A stretch of DNA of 35,340 nucleotides from Chrysochromulina tobinii (GCA_001275005.1 JWZX01002690.1:1-35340); one strand, 5' to 3'. Shown: positions 26,431 to 35,340, counted from the first letter of the stretch. Made by a program: numbers and translations. The notes: generated from the sequence alone by a model not told the origin.

Positions 26431-27102
26431 TCACTGGAATGGGTTCGATGCGACACCAAAGTAGGCGCCCCAAGTGTCGCCAGTGACGGCCTCCTGCGCC
26501 ATGAAGCCGGCAGCTGCGAGCATGCCGAGGCGTCCGTTCTGCAGCTCCTTGGTCTGCATCTCGCGCAGGTCCGCGTCGTTGGTGGGCTTGAGGCCGAGCG
26601 GGTCAAAGCCGAGATTGCCCGGGTAGTACCCCGGCTTCAGCTTCTGGAAGAAGTGGCCCTCGAGCGTCGGGTCGTTCCAGCCGCGTGCGACACGGATGCC
26701 CTCGGCGATACCGACGCCGAAGATCATCGCGACCCAGATGCCCGCCGGGAGCTTAGGCATCTGCGAGATAGCGGGGCCGCCGTCGGCGCCGAAGAGCGGG
26801 TGCCACCACTCCTGCACGAGGAAGCCGAGGGCGGCGAGCATGCCGACGCGCCCGTGCGTAAGCTCCGCCTCGCGCAGAGTGTAGACCTCCGCCTTGGTCT
26901 TGTCTTTGAGGAAACCTGCCGGGTCGAAGTTCTCGATGGGCGCGATCGAGCCCGGGAGGCCGTAGCAGAATTTGCCAGCGTCCGGGTCGGCCACCACAGC
27001 CTCGGCCTTTGCTTGCATCTTGCACGAGACGGGGCGGGAGTGCATCACCGTGAGGGCGTGCGGCGCGGTGAAGCCGATCGTCGAGGTGCTGAGCATCATC
27101 AT
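26431..27102 (-). CDS. Fucoxanthin-chlorophyll a/c-type light-harvesting protein
   Basis: Open frame of 223 residues, a normal LHC length. The N-terminal 30 residues are Ser/Thr/Ala-rich with hydrophobic content and serve as plastid presequence. Helix 1 has REAELTHGRVGMLAALGF (chlorophyll ligands Glu80 and His83, with Arg85). Helix 2 is around IWVAMIFGVGIAEGIRV. Helix 3 has KELQNGRLGMLAAAGF (Glu186, Asn189, Arg191). The GNLGFDPLGL motif precedes helix 3. The protein binds chlorophyll and carotenoid in the thylakoid membrane and passes energy to the photosystems. The sequence is of the red-lineage FCP/LHCR group rather than the green LHCA/B group, which places the organism among chlorophyll-c algae. 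Single exon, no anomalies. Confidence 0.93.
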   Translation of the reverse strand: MMMLSTSTIGFTAPHALTVMHSRPVSCKMQAKAEAVVADPDAGKFCYGLPGSIAPIENFDPAGFLKDKTKAEVYTLREAELTHGRVGMLAALGFLVQEWWHPLFGADGGPAISQMPKLPAGIWVAMIFGVGIAEGIRVARGWNDPTLEGHFFQKLKPGYYPGNLGFDPLGLKPTNDADLREMQTKELQNGRLGMLAAAGFMAQEAVTGDTWGAYFGVASNPFQ

Positions 27103-27394
27103 CCTGAGGTCTGTGGCGACGGGCGACAGAGGACGCGCGCGTCGGTGCCGTCGATGGGGGGCGGCTGTGGGACTGCGGGAGGCGACAGCGTACGCACCTT
27201 GATCGTGCGCGAAGGAATCGAGCGATGCGATATCTTAGAATGCAATCGTCGAAGGTTTTTTCTGAGAATGTTCCTTTCAGTCAAGACAAGTGCTCGATAT
27301 TTCAAGTATAGGCTTCCTGTATTTTCTCGGTTGTCTGATCTTTGGATGACTTGACTTGAGTGCGCCGCGCCCAGTGCCCGCTCCCCGGACGTGG
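27103..27394. other. Short intergenic region
   Basis: 292 bp holding the LHC promoter and the 3' end of the SOD-like/WW gene. No coding signal is seen. Confidence 0.5.
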
Positions 27395-29107
27395 CTAATA
27401 CCGCGGCATTTCCCACGAGGTTTCCCCGGTCATGGTGTGAAAGAAGTAGACCTCGCCCGTATCTTCGTCCTCGTGCGCCTCCCAGCCGGGTGGCAACCTG
27501 GCCTTAGGCGGCGGCTCCTCGATCGCAAACGCCGTATCGATCTCGGCCCCCCAGTTACCTGATTGGGCGGGGAGCGTGGAGAGTGGCAAGTCGGGCGGCG
27601 TCGGCGCCGCGTCCATCTCCTTGGTGAAGCCGGGGGGCTTGTCCCAGGTCGACTCTCCCGTCACGGTGTTATACCAATAGGGGTAGCCGCTCTGGTCGTC
27701 GACCATCTGCTTCCAGCCGGTACTCGGGTCGACGCCCAGGCTAGCGCTGCCACGAGCGCCCGCACCGGCGCTGCCACGAGCGCCGGCGCTGGCACTGGCG
27801 CTGGCGCTGGTGCTGAGGTTGGGGCTGACGCACTCATCGGCGCTCGCGCCATCATCGGCGCCATCGCCCGAGAGAGCGCCCGAGAGAGCTGGCGATTCAT
27901 CCGTCTCTTCGTCCTCGAACTTGCCATATTTGGACGCGGCCCACTTTGCGGACAGCGTCTTACTGCGCTCGAGCTTGAGCATCTGGATCCCAGCACCCAG
28001 CTTCCCAGCACCCAGTTTGTCCTTCTTCGGGTTGCCTGTTTTGGGACCCCGGCTTGCGAAAGCGTTCATCGGCTGTTTGTCGGCGCGGCCGGCGCGCGGG
28101 CGTTGCCTGCGGCGACGGAGGCAGTAAGCGACCAAGCCGCAGCAGCCGCACACTGCGATCAGCATCACGGCGATCAGCGTGAGCTGGAGCCTGGCTGCGT
28201 CGCCCCTCTCTCTGCTGGCTTCAAGTGGCTGCGCGGGCGGTGCAGGCACGAGCTGCACGGCCGGCTCGCTGACGGCCTCGACCTCAGTGCCGAGGTGCAC
28301 GGCGCGTGCCGTCGAGATCACGCCACATCCGATGCGCCCGCCCGCTCTATTATGGAGCACAATCACACGGCCCTGGATCGAAGAGACGCCGGTGCCGCCG
28401 CTCAGTGTGAAGCCGCCCACCGTCGCGTCGACGCGAGCGACGGTGCCGCCGCTCGGCAGATTGTACGTGAGGTTCACCCACGGGTCATCCCCAGTCGCCG
28501 TGAGCAGATGCCCTCCCACCTCGGCTGCGCTGGCACAGCTGGAGCCGGTGTGAACATGCCAGCCGCCCGAACTGCTCACGCCGGTCACGACCCCTTCTAT
28601 GTGCACAGCAGTCGCGAGGGAGTGGACCATCAGGGTACCGCCCTCCGAGCAGCAGGGAGCGCCTGGATAGGGTCCCAAGCTGGCCATGCCATCGGACACG
28701 AGGGGCCTGAGGCGAAAGAGGACGAGAAACGCGGCCGCGGCCGACGGCACAGAGACGACCACGTGCACCGTTGTCAACATCGTCTCCGTGTCCGTATCAT
28801 CGCCGTGGTGGTGGTGGTGACGCGCGAGCGACACGACGTCCGCGTCCACCGCGCACGCAGCCGCCAGACGTGCACGCAAGACGTTGTCGGATATGTCGGC
28901 GTCGTGGGCGCTCGTGTTAGTGCCCAAGGTGAGCGTAGTCGTCACCCAGTGCGGCACATCCGGCGGCGGCAGCGTGGGCGGCCGAGGCGGCATGGGCGAG
29001 GGTGGCGTCGGCTCGCAGGTTAGGTTATTGCTGCTGGCGCAGCTCTGGCCATAGGCGTAGCCTAGGCAGAGGAGCTGAGCGATGGAAATGGCTTTACGCA
29101 ATCGCAT
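27395..29107 (-). CDS. Membrane protein: SOD-like ectodomain, one helix, two WW domains
   Basis: From the ATG at 29107 the protein has 570 residues. Order: signal peptide (1-20); proline-rich stretch (33-52); a small alpha/beta domain (about 55-135) with a five-His run; a Cu/Zn-superoxide-dismutase-like domain (about 153-265) with GWHVHTG (182-188), GGH (198-200) and a C-terminal HNRAGGRIGCGVI; one membrane helix (about 307-330) followed by RRRRQRPR; a low-complexity cytosolic linker; WW1 (about 465-492, Trp465 and Trp488); WW2 (about 541-568, Trp542 and Trp565). The His pairs match some copper ligands of SOD, but the HYNP/zinc-loop region is missing, so activity is doubtful. WW domains bind proline motifs. 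The layout is that of a cell-surface sensor or adaptor with its binding part inside. An upstream ATG at 29260 would bury the signal peptide. Confidence 0.85.
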   Translation of the reverse strand: MRLRKAISIAQLLCLGYAYGQSCASSNNLTCEPTPPSPMPPRPPTLPPPDVPHWVTTTLTLGTNTSAHDADISDNVLRARLAAACAVDADVVSLARHHHHHGDDTDTETMLTTVHVVVSVPSAAAAFLVLFRLRPLVSDGMASLGPYPGAPCCSEGGTLMVHSLATAVHIEGVVTGVSSSGGWHVHTGSSCASAAEVGGHLLTATGDDPWVNLTYNLPSGGTVARVDATVGGFTLSGGTGVSSIQGRVIVLHNRAGGRIGCGVISTARAVHLGTEVEAVSEPAVQLVPAPPAQPLEASRERGDAARLQLTLIAVMLIAVCGCCGLVAYCLRRRRQRPRAGRADKQPMNAFASRGPKTGNPKKDKLGAGKLGAGIQMLKLERSKTLSAKWAASKYGKFEDEETDESPALSGALSGDGADDGASADECVSPNLSTSASASASAGARGSAGAGARGSASLGVDPSTGWKQMVDDQSGYPYWYNTVTGESTWDKPPGFTKEMDAAPTPPDLPLSTLPAQSGNWGAEIDTAFAIEEPPPKARLPPGWEAHEDEDTGEVYFFHTMTGETSWEMPRY

Positions 29108-29746
29108 AGAATTCCTTTCACAGCCGCAATGATCCCTTTCATCAAGGGCAGTCAGGCCGCCCAATTTGTGGGGAAACAGAAAGGCCTGATTCCCATTCCT
29201 CTCGAAAACCTGCGCACACACGTCCTGATCCCTACTATTGTACATGTGCAGTATACGCATGCTATACCCCTATACGCCGGCGGGGGCTCAGAGTGAGTGA
29301 GTTTTATCTGTATTCGCTATCGACACGCGAATCACCAGGGAGCAGGGTGCCCCCTCGACGTGGCATGGTGCCGTGTGTCCGTGATGCGTGCAATGGATGC
29401 GTGAACGCTGAACGGCGGTGGCGCCCCCCTCAGGCTCCCGGTGTGAGCTTCAAAACGAGAGCGCGTTGCTGATGTTGTATGCGATTTCGTCACTTTTCTC
29501 TTTTTAGGTTGCAACCTGACTAACCTATACTGTATGGGTATCAACCGCCTACTGTTCACCTATCACAGTACTTGGATAACCCAAGAAAGGTCAACAGTCG
29601 TGATAAGACCCTCGCCTGGGAGGCGTGGAAGTACCAAGTATGGATTCAGATTCATAACAAAGGATCCATGACTGATTGTCGAAGCGTTGGCCATATGCCC
29701 CCCCCGAAGGCTCCACCCCTCCCTCTGGCCGTCGGGTAGCTCGGGG
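29108..29746. other. Intergenic region
   Basis: A 639-bp gap with the SOD-like/WW gene promoter and the exchanger's 3' end. AT-richer patches near 29480-29560. No coding or RNA-gene signal recognised. Confidence 0.5.
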
Positions 29747-32700
29747 CTATCTCAGTGCGCGCGTGATCGAGAGCGCAATGAACACGGCCCACAGCACCAC
29801 GAAGAAGAGAGCGCTCAGCCACCTGGAGACCGGCGGACCGCCCAGTTCGGCGCCGAGCAGACGGCGGCGCGCAATGAGTGTGCCGAAGCACAGGCTTGCC
29901 ACGGCCAAGAAGATCTGAATTGAGTAAGCGAGGTCACCCGCGGGCACCACGAAGCTGACGGCCATCTGGGGCGTGTACCACGGCTCAGAGGAGTACCTGT
30001 CGCGCCACTCGGCCTCATGCTCCAGGCCATAGGAGGCCCAGTAGATGGCGGCGATCATCCAGGGCAGCCCGAGGCCGAGGTAGATGATGACGCTATTCGA
30101 GCCAGTGATGTTGGTAATGCACGCGTCCGCGGTAGGCTCGGTGGCGGCGGCGATGCGCGACGCAAAAGTGTCGGGCAGCGAGGAACCCATCGCGACAAAG
30201 GTCATGGCTGTCACCGATTTCGAGATGCCCAAGCAGCAGCCCATGTGGCTAGCGAGGTCGCCGACGAGCGCCGTGAGCAATCCAATGAGCACGAGCGTCA
30301 CGAGGAAGCACGACCAGCCACCTGACCACTCGGGCGGCGGCACAATGGCGCAGATGAGCTTCCAGGGCAGCGACAACAGCCACATCGCCATGGATCCCGG
30401 CCCAACTTCCGAGGGCAGCTGCACCGCCTCCTGGAACTGGCCTAGGTACGAGCCATCGCCGTGCTCGTGCTTCGCCTTGGGCTGCGGCGAGCTAAAGTCG
30501 AGCAACTGCACAAGCTCGTCCACGCGCGCGACACGCTCCGAGTCGGAATGGACGTGCACGACGGAGAAGATGGATGCTCGGCGCAGGCGCATGTTGCCGT
30601 CGGTGACGAACCGCGTCGCCTTCTCGCCCTTCTGCCCTGCGGCCGACGTGAGCACCACCTGGAAGTCATCGAAGCGGTGGTATGCACCTGTGTCTATGAG
30701 CTCCACCTCAATTGTCTTCGACACGACGCCTTCCTCAAAGACCATTCGGCCCGATCTGCCGACATAACCCTGGCCCGCGATCGAGGTGCCGTCGCGCGTC
30801 GCCCATTGGCATGCAATCGTCCCTTCACAGCCATGCGTGCGCAGCACTGATAACGTCACGCGCTGCGCTGTCTCACAGACATCGACCTCGCGTGAGTCTA
30901 AGTGTAACTCGCCCGGCCCGTCGTGGTCTTGAATGGTGACGTCGCACGTGGTCGTGGCGCCCAGACGGCAATGCTTCGGACAGAAGAGCTCGACGAAAAA
31001 GTGCTCATCGTTCTCCTCATCGTCGTCGTCGATGATCTTGACGCTGATCGTCTGGTGCGTGACGCCCGGTGCGAACACGATGAGGCCTTCAGCCTGAACA
31101 CAGTCGAGCTCAGCGCAACGCTCAGAAATAGGGGGCACTCAAAGAAACCACTCAGGGACGCACATCAGCAGAGAGAGACGCGCTGAGGGACGCTCCCAGA
31201 GACCAGGGAGGCATTCAAGGACGCACTCCGAAGAGCACTTAGGGACCATCAGTGGCCGTCGGCGCACATGCTCGAAGTCGACTCCGTCGGTGGCGGTGCC
31301 GCTCTTGGTACAGTACTCGACTGAGCATGCTCTGGACTTGTCGCCGTTGCGTACGATCGCGAGTGTCACGCTCCCTTGCCCCTCTCGGCAGACGCGCTTC
31401 GCCTGCGCCCACTGCACGCGGGTCTCGCCGCGCGCGTCCTCAACCGCGTTGCCCTCCCGCTCGAGGATGGTTGCGCGCAGAAGGCCAGCTTCGTCAAGCG
31501 CCTTGTTGCCGAGAGCGGCGTTCATCCCAGCCTTTCGGTAGTAGGCTTGCGACTGCGGCGGCAGCAGCATCGAGGCGACGGCGGCGAGCTGCTCGTCGCC
31601 CGAGAGCGTTTCGATGGACTTGAGTGCAAGCACGCGCGAGATGTCAGTCTTTGTGATCTGGCGCCCATCCTTGCCGTAGCCGATGGCCGCGGCCGCCTCA
31701 GCACTCTCAGCGTCATGAGCGGCGAAGACGGACGCCTCGGCGTCGGCCACATCTGCACGGTATGCCACGTACACGAGGAGGGGGAACATGACGAACGTGG
31801 TGACACCCTCCCACACATCGATGACATCGGGCGTGATGTACTCGAGTATGATGATGAGCCACACGTATCCAAAGATCGAGGCGACCCCGGTAATGTAGAA
31901 GACTGGAAGTGCCTTGATGGCGGTCTGGCCGCCGTCTGGGATGGCCGTGATGCACACAGCCGAGATGATGAGCATGTTGAAGGCAGCCGAGCCCACGATC
32001 GTCGACGGGCCGAGCTCGCCCGCGTAGAAGCCCGAGCTCACAATCTCGATGATCGAGAGCAGGATCTCCGGCGCGGAGGAGCCGAGCGCCATCAGCGTGA
32101 GGTTGGCGACCGTCCCATTCCACACGGTGACCGTATACCTTCGCACCTCGCCTGAGGGCAGCTCGATCGTCCTCGTCGTCTCCGTGGACGTGATTTGCTC
32201 GATGCCGGCCATGAAAACGTCCGCCGCGATCGCAATGCCCAGAAAGGTCCAGCAGAGCAGAGCCATGAAGAGGAGCGTGTTGCGCCCTGTGCGCGCGGGC
32301 CCATACAGTATCCAGCCGTCGGAGCAGTGCTCACCGCCGAGCTCCGGGTCCACGCGCGGATCGTTGAACCACTCTTCAAGGCTGTCGAATGCCGGCTCGA
32401 CGGCGCCCATGTCGAAGATTCCGATCTCGTTGGCGAGCGCGCCCAGCAGCAGCCCGAGCAGCAGCAGCAGCAGGCCGCAGCACGCGGAGGGAAAGATCGT
32501 GATCGTGGCCATCGGGGGCGTCTCCGGCCCCGACGGCGTCCCATCCGCACTCTCGCTCTTGAGCGCAGCGGCGGTAGGTGCCGCCTTGACGGACGGCGCC
32601 ACCTTGGCGGTCGGCGCCGCCTTGGCTGGCGACGATGGCTTCGATAGCGGAGGCATGGCCGCCGCCGTCGTGGCCGGCTGCATCGCCTTTGAAGAAGTGC

Positions 32701-32935
32701 CCGACGGCGCGCTGCAGGCCGTGGTCATGTACCGTGCGTATGGTGACTGCGTATCGCGTTCACAAGCGCCCTGGGTGGCAGCATGGGGCACGTTGGCACC
32801 AGCAGCCCATGATCCGGATTCAGTGCGCTGCTTATCGAGGAGCAAATCCTCGTCATCGGGGGTGATCGGGCTTCTTGACGGCTGCTGATGCGAAGCGGAG
32901 CTGCCCGACGTCCGCGTAGATCCCCAGCGCAGCAT
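29747..32935 (-). CDS. Na+/Ca2+ exchanger with Calx-beta domains (copy 1)
   Basis: Exons 32935-31268 and 31093-29747 join in phase 0 to about 1004 residues. An Ala/Pro/Lys-rich N-terminus precedes the first membrane helices. The alpha-1 repeat has LMALGSSAPEILLSIIEIV and GSAAFNMLIISA. A large cytosolic loop carries two Calx-beta domains: CBD1 (CSVEYCTKSGTATDGVDFEH, then FAPGVTHQTISVKIIDDDDE) and a second after DHDGPGELHL. The alpha-2 repeat has MGSSLPDTFASRIAAAT and ITGSNSVIIYLGLG. This is the full NCX (SLC8) plan: sodium-driven calcium export, with calcium sensing by the loop. The 174-bp intron interrupts CBD1 and has degenerate GAGTGCGTCCCT-like repeats. The frame extends upstream to 33007 without another ATG, so 32935 is the first AUG. 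An 18-codon upstream ORF overlaps this start. Confidence 0.92.
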
Positions 32936-32991
32936 CAGAAAGATCGCGCGCCGATTGGCGGCCGCGAGTGATCTGACCACGCGACCGTCAT
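32935..32991 (-). promoter_or_regulatory. Upstream ORF of exchanger copy 1 (TGATG overlap)
   Basis: An 18-codon ORF begins at 32991 and ends with TGA whose last base is the A of the main ATG. Its C-terminal residues (HSRPPIGARSF) match those of the equivalent ORF of copy 2. The layout suits termination-reinitiation control. Confidence 0.55.
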
Positions 32992-33563
32992 ATGGGGCGT
33001 ACGCCAAAAATTACCTGCCAAAAATTACCCCACTTCCAAAATGAAATAGTGATTGAAATCTCATCTCCGTGCCATGAATTCTGGGTACGAACTGTAATTT
33101 AGAGAATAATTGCCAGAGGCGCCGATTTTTTTTGATCTTGCCACTCACCGCTCCCAGGCACGCGCAGTACACATGTACCGGATAGCATGGAAAGGTGCAT
33201 ACATGTATGGCCCCCGGGGACAAGTAGGTGGACTCTCTGACAGTGCCTGTAGACCTAAAACTGTCTCCCCGTCTTCGGCCCGCTGTGACATTGTTATAGT
33301 GACATTGTTCATTGTTATAGTGTTTGCTGCGCTGAGTCTGGTGCCTCTGTGCGCTCTGCGCTGCGCCCGCTGCGTGAGTGCACGTGGAGTTCTTTACTAC
33401 GTGGAGTAGCGAAAAACGAAGTAAAATCGAAATTTGTCACACGATTATGGCCTCGAAATTTCGAAGATCTAGAGTCACCCCGAATGAGGGTCCTAGTCGG
33501 GTCTCAACTTCGTCCAAAAAAGGTGGCTACTTTTTTTGGCGGCATCATCAAGAGGTCTCCAAC
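32992..33563. promoter_or_regulatory. Spacer of the inverted pair; divergent promoter region
   Basis: About 570 bp of non-repeated sequence between two head-to-head exchanger genes, so it must carry both promoters. It is AT-richer than the genes. GCCAAAAATTACC occurs twice at about 33003-33030. On the copy 1 strand this reads GGTAATTTTTGGCAG then GTAATTTTTGG, which could be an acceptor of a 5' UTR intron. ATGTACCGGATAG lies near 33172. Confidence 0.5.
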
Positions 33564-33620
33564 ATGACGGAGTGTGTCCAAGCGCACTCGCGGTTGCCAA
33601 TCGGTGCGCGATCTTTCTGA
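33564..33620 (+). promoter_or_regulatory. Upstream ORF of exchanger copy 2 (TGATG overlap)
   Basis: An 18-codon ORF starts at 33564 and ends with TGA overlapping the main ATG at 33620 by one base. It has the same length and overlap as in copy 1, and its C-terminus (HSRLPIGARSF) differs at one residue. Confidence 0.55.
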
Positions 33621-35340
33621 TGCTGCGCTGGGGATCTACGCGGACGTCGGGCGGCTCCGCTTCGCATCAGCAGCCGTCAAGAAGCCCGATCATCCCCGAT
33701 GACGAGGCGTTACTCCTAGATAAGCAGCGCACTGAATCCGGATCATGGGCTGCTGGCGCCAACGTGCCCCACGCTGCCACCCAGGGCGTTTGTGAACGCG
33801 ATACGCAGTCACCGTACGCACGGGACATGGCCACGGCCTGCAGCGCGCCGCCGGGCACTTCTTCAAAGGCGATGCAGCCGGCCACGACGGCGGCGGCCAT
33901 GCCTCCGCTATCCAAGCCATCGTCGCCAGCCAATGCGGCGTCGACCGCCAAGGTGGCGCCGTCCGTGAAGGCGGCACCGTCCGTCAAGGCGGCGCCGTTG
34001 GGGCCGGAGACGCCCCCGATGGTCACGATTCCCTGCCGCCTGCTGCTGCTGCTGCTGCTGCTCGGGGTGCTGCTCGGGCTGCTGCTGGGCGCGCTCGCCA
34101 ACGAGATCGGAATCTTTGACCTGGGCGCCGTCGAGCCGGCATTCGACAGCCTTGAAGAGTGGTTCAACGATCCGCGCGTGGACCCGGAGCTCCGCGGTGA
34201 GCACTGCTCCGACGGCTGGATACTGTATGGGCCCACACCCACAGGGCGCAACGCGCTCCTCTTCATGGCTCTGCTCTGCTGGACCTTTCTGGGCATTGCG
34301 ATCGCGGCGCACGTTTTCATGGCCGGCATCGAGCAAATCACGTCCACGGAGACGACGGTCACGATCGAGCTGCCCTCAGGCGAGGTGCGAAGGTATACGG
34401 TCCACGTGTGGAACCGGACGGTCGCCAACATCACGCTGATGGCGCTCGGCTCCTCCTCGCCGGAGATCCTACTCTCGATTTTTGAAATTGTGGGCTCGGG
34501 CTTCTACGTGGGCGAGCTCGGCCCGTCGGCGGTCGTGGGCTCGGCTGCCTTCAACATGCTCATCATCTCGGCTGTGTGCATCACGGCCATCCCTGACGGC
34601 GGCCAGACCGCCATCAAGGCACTTCCAGTCTTCTACATTACCTTTTTCGCCTCGATCTTTGGATACGTGTGGCTCATCATCATACTCGAGTACATCACGC
34701 CCGATGTCATCGATGTGTGGGAGGGTGTCACCACGTTCGTCATGTTCCCCCTCCTCGTGTACGTGGCATACCGTGCAGATGTGGCCGACGCCGAGGCGTC
34801 CGTCTTCGCCGCTCATGACGCTGAGAGTGCTGAGGCGGCCGCGGCCATCGGCTACGGCAAGGATGGGCGCCAGATCACAAAGACTGACATATCGCGCGTG
34901 CTTGCACTCAAGTCCATCGAAACGCTCTCGGGCGACGAGCAGCTCGCCGCCGTCGCCTCGATGCTGCTGCCGCCGCAGTCGCAAGCCTACTTCGTAAAGG
35001 CTGGGATGAAAGCCGCTCTCGGCAACAAGGCGCTTGACGAAGCTGGCCTTCTGCGCGCAACCATCCTCGAGCGGGAGGGCAGCGCGTTGGAGGATGCGCG
35101 CGGCGAGACCCGCGTGCAGTGGGTGCAGGCGAAGCGCGTCCGCCGAAAGGGCCAAGGGAGCGTGACGCTCGCGATCGTACGCAACGGCGACAAGTCCAGA
35201 GCATGCTCAGTCGAGTACTGTACCAAGAGCGGCACCGCCGCCGACGGGGTCAACTTCGAGCATGTGCGCCGACGGCCACTGATGGTCCCTAAGTGCTCTT
35301 CGGAGTGCGTCCTTGAATGCCTCCCTGGTCTCTGGGAGCG
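33620..35340 (+). CDS. Na+/Ca2+ exchanger, paralogous copy 2 (5' part)
   Basis: Exon 1 (33620-35263) is open for 548 codons, eight fewer than in copy 1. The splice donor GTGCGCC at 35264 is followed by the same intron, which runs off the window. The protein covers the N-terminus, the first membrane block with the alpha-1 repeat and the start of CBD1. Differences from copy 1 include GSSSPE for GSSAPE in the alpha-1 repeat, ITFFASIFG for ITGVASIFG in a later helix, and a leucine run (RLLLLLLLLLG) replacing a different signal-anchor-like sequence. The frame is intact, so this is a functional-looking paralogue rather than a pseudogene. The distal exon is outside the window, so a complete gene cannot be confirmed. 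Confidence 0.85.
   Translation, partial: MLRWGSTRTSGGSASHQQPSRSPIIPDDEALLLDKQRTESGSWAAGANVPHAATQGVCERDTQSPYARDMATACSAPPGTSSKAMQPATTAAAMPPLSKPSSPANAASTAKVAPSVKAAPSVKAAPLGPETPPMVTIPCRLLLLLLLLGVLLGLLLGALANEIGIFDLGAVEPAFDSLEEWFNDPRVDPELRGEHCSDGWILYGPTPTGRNALLFMALLCWTFLGIAIAAHVFMAGIEQITSTETTVTIELPSGEVRRYTVHVWNRTVANITLMALGSSSPEILLSIFEIVGSGFYVGELGPSAVVGSAAFNMLIISAVCITAIPDGGQTAIKALPVFYITFFASIFGYVWLIIILEYITPDVIDVWEGVTTFVMFPLLVYVAYRADVADAEASVFAAHDAESAEAAAAIGYGKDGRQITKTDISRVLALKSIETLSGDEQLAAVASMLLPPQSQAYFVKAGMKAALGNKALDEAGLLRATILEREGSALEDARGETRVQWVQAKRVRRKGQGSVTLAIVRNGDKSRACSVEYCTKSGTAADGVNFEHVRRRPLMVPKCSSECVLECLPGLWE

Larger units (their letters stand above)
31191..35340. repeat. Large inverted repeat containing the two exchanger genes
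   Basis: Left arm about 31191-32991 and right arm about 33564-35340 are reverse complements with scattered substitutions and a net 24-bp length difference. The right arm continues beyond the window, so the true arm length is unknown. The arms are separated by about 570 bp. Confidence 0.9.

Noticed and set aside
31252-32888. Several long plus-strand open frames opposite exchanger copy 1
   Set aside because: They are antisense to a clear NCX coding frame and reappear in mirrored form opposite copy 2.
32936-33007. Earlier start of exchanger copy 1 at 33007
   Set aside because: The codon there is TTG. No ATG occurs in that frame before 32935, and the copy 2 start aligns with 32935.
33564-35340. 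Exchanger copy 2 as an assembly mirror of copy 1
   Set aside because: Scattered substitutions, in-frame length differences and an unrelated spacer indicate true paralogues, though long reads would settle it.

Overview
This window is nuclear DNA of a GC-rich, flagellated photosynthetic eukaryote with a red-lineage secondary plastid. A haptophyte is the best guess; other chlorophyll-c algae are not excluded. The evidence is a fucoxanthin-chlorophyll a/c type LHC protein, a probable thylakoid-lumen protein with a twin-arginine signal, a plastid D27-like isomerase, the centriole protein SAS-6, a CFAP97-like ciliary protein, PTEN, animal-like Na+/Ca2+ exchangers with Calx-beta domains, and spliceosomal introns in six genes. 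There are no operons, ribosome binding sites, tRNA or rRNA genes.

Layout. 186-1913 (+): coiled-coil protein with an Ala/Pro/Met tandem-repeat tail. 2513-4357 (+): unrecognised three-exon gene. 4577-6376 (-): multi-pass membrane protein, divergent from a D27-like gene (6565-7845, +). 8425-9219 (+): methyltransferase-like protein. 9677-12713 (-): nine-exon M3 metallopeptidase with repeat-laden introns. 13257-15398 (-): SAS-6. 15677-16717 (-): two-pore potassium-channel-like protein. 17493-18962 (-): nucleotide-sugar transporter. 19458-20940 (-): PTEN, divergent from a secreted ankyrin protein (21086-21904, +). 22574-23293 (-): CFAP97-like. 23486-24889 (-): renalase-like FAD oxidoreductase. 24981-25685 (-): lumen protein. 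26431-27102 (-): LHC. 27395-29107 (-): signal peptide, SOD-like domain, membrane helix and two WW domains. 29747-32935 (-): complete Na+/Ca2+ exchanger. 33620 to the window end (+): its diverged, head-to-head paralogue, forming a large inverted repeat.

The main discovery is in the introns. In the M3 gene, PTEN and the 2513 gene, most introns carry a direct copy of adjacent exon sequence, so that the intron's first 10-38 bases repeat the first bases of the next exon, or the repeat spans the splice site. Eight of 14 inferred introns are followed by an exon that itself begins with GT. Three introns in two unrelated genes (two in M3, one in PTEN) share the same roughly 43-bp 3' core (containing AGTGCTCACCACG and ending CCCCACAG). 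A second sequence family, built from CTGATTGCC/CTGATGGCC units, fills most other M3 introns and recurs in the 2513 gene. This is what recently mobile introner-like elements with target-site duplications would look like. One M3 intron has grown by repeated copying of its own exon-intron junction.

Secondary points: the paired exchangers share a conserved 18-codon upstream ORF whose stop overlaps the main ATG (TGATG), and a 77/77 identical intron stretch next to exons that differ at about 5% of sites; the SOD-like/transmembrane/WW-WW architecture is unusual; the second pore of the potassium channel is degenerate. Exon boundaries were inferred by reading frame, splice signals and family conservation, without transcripts.
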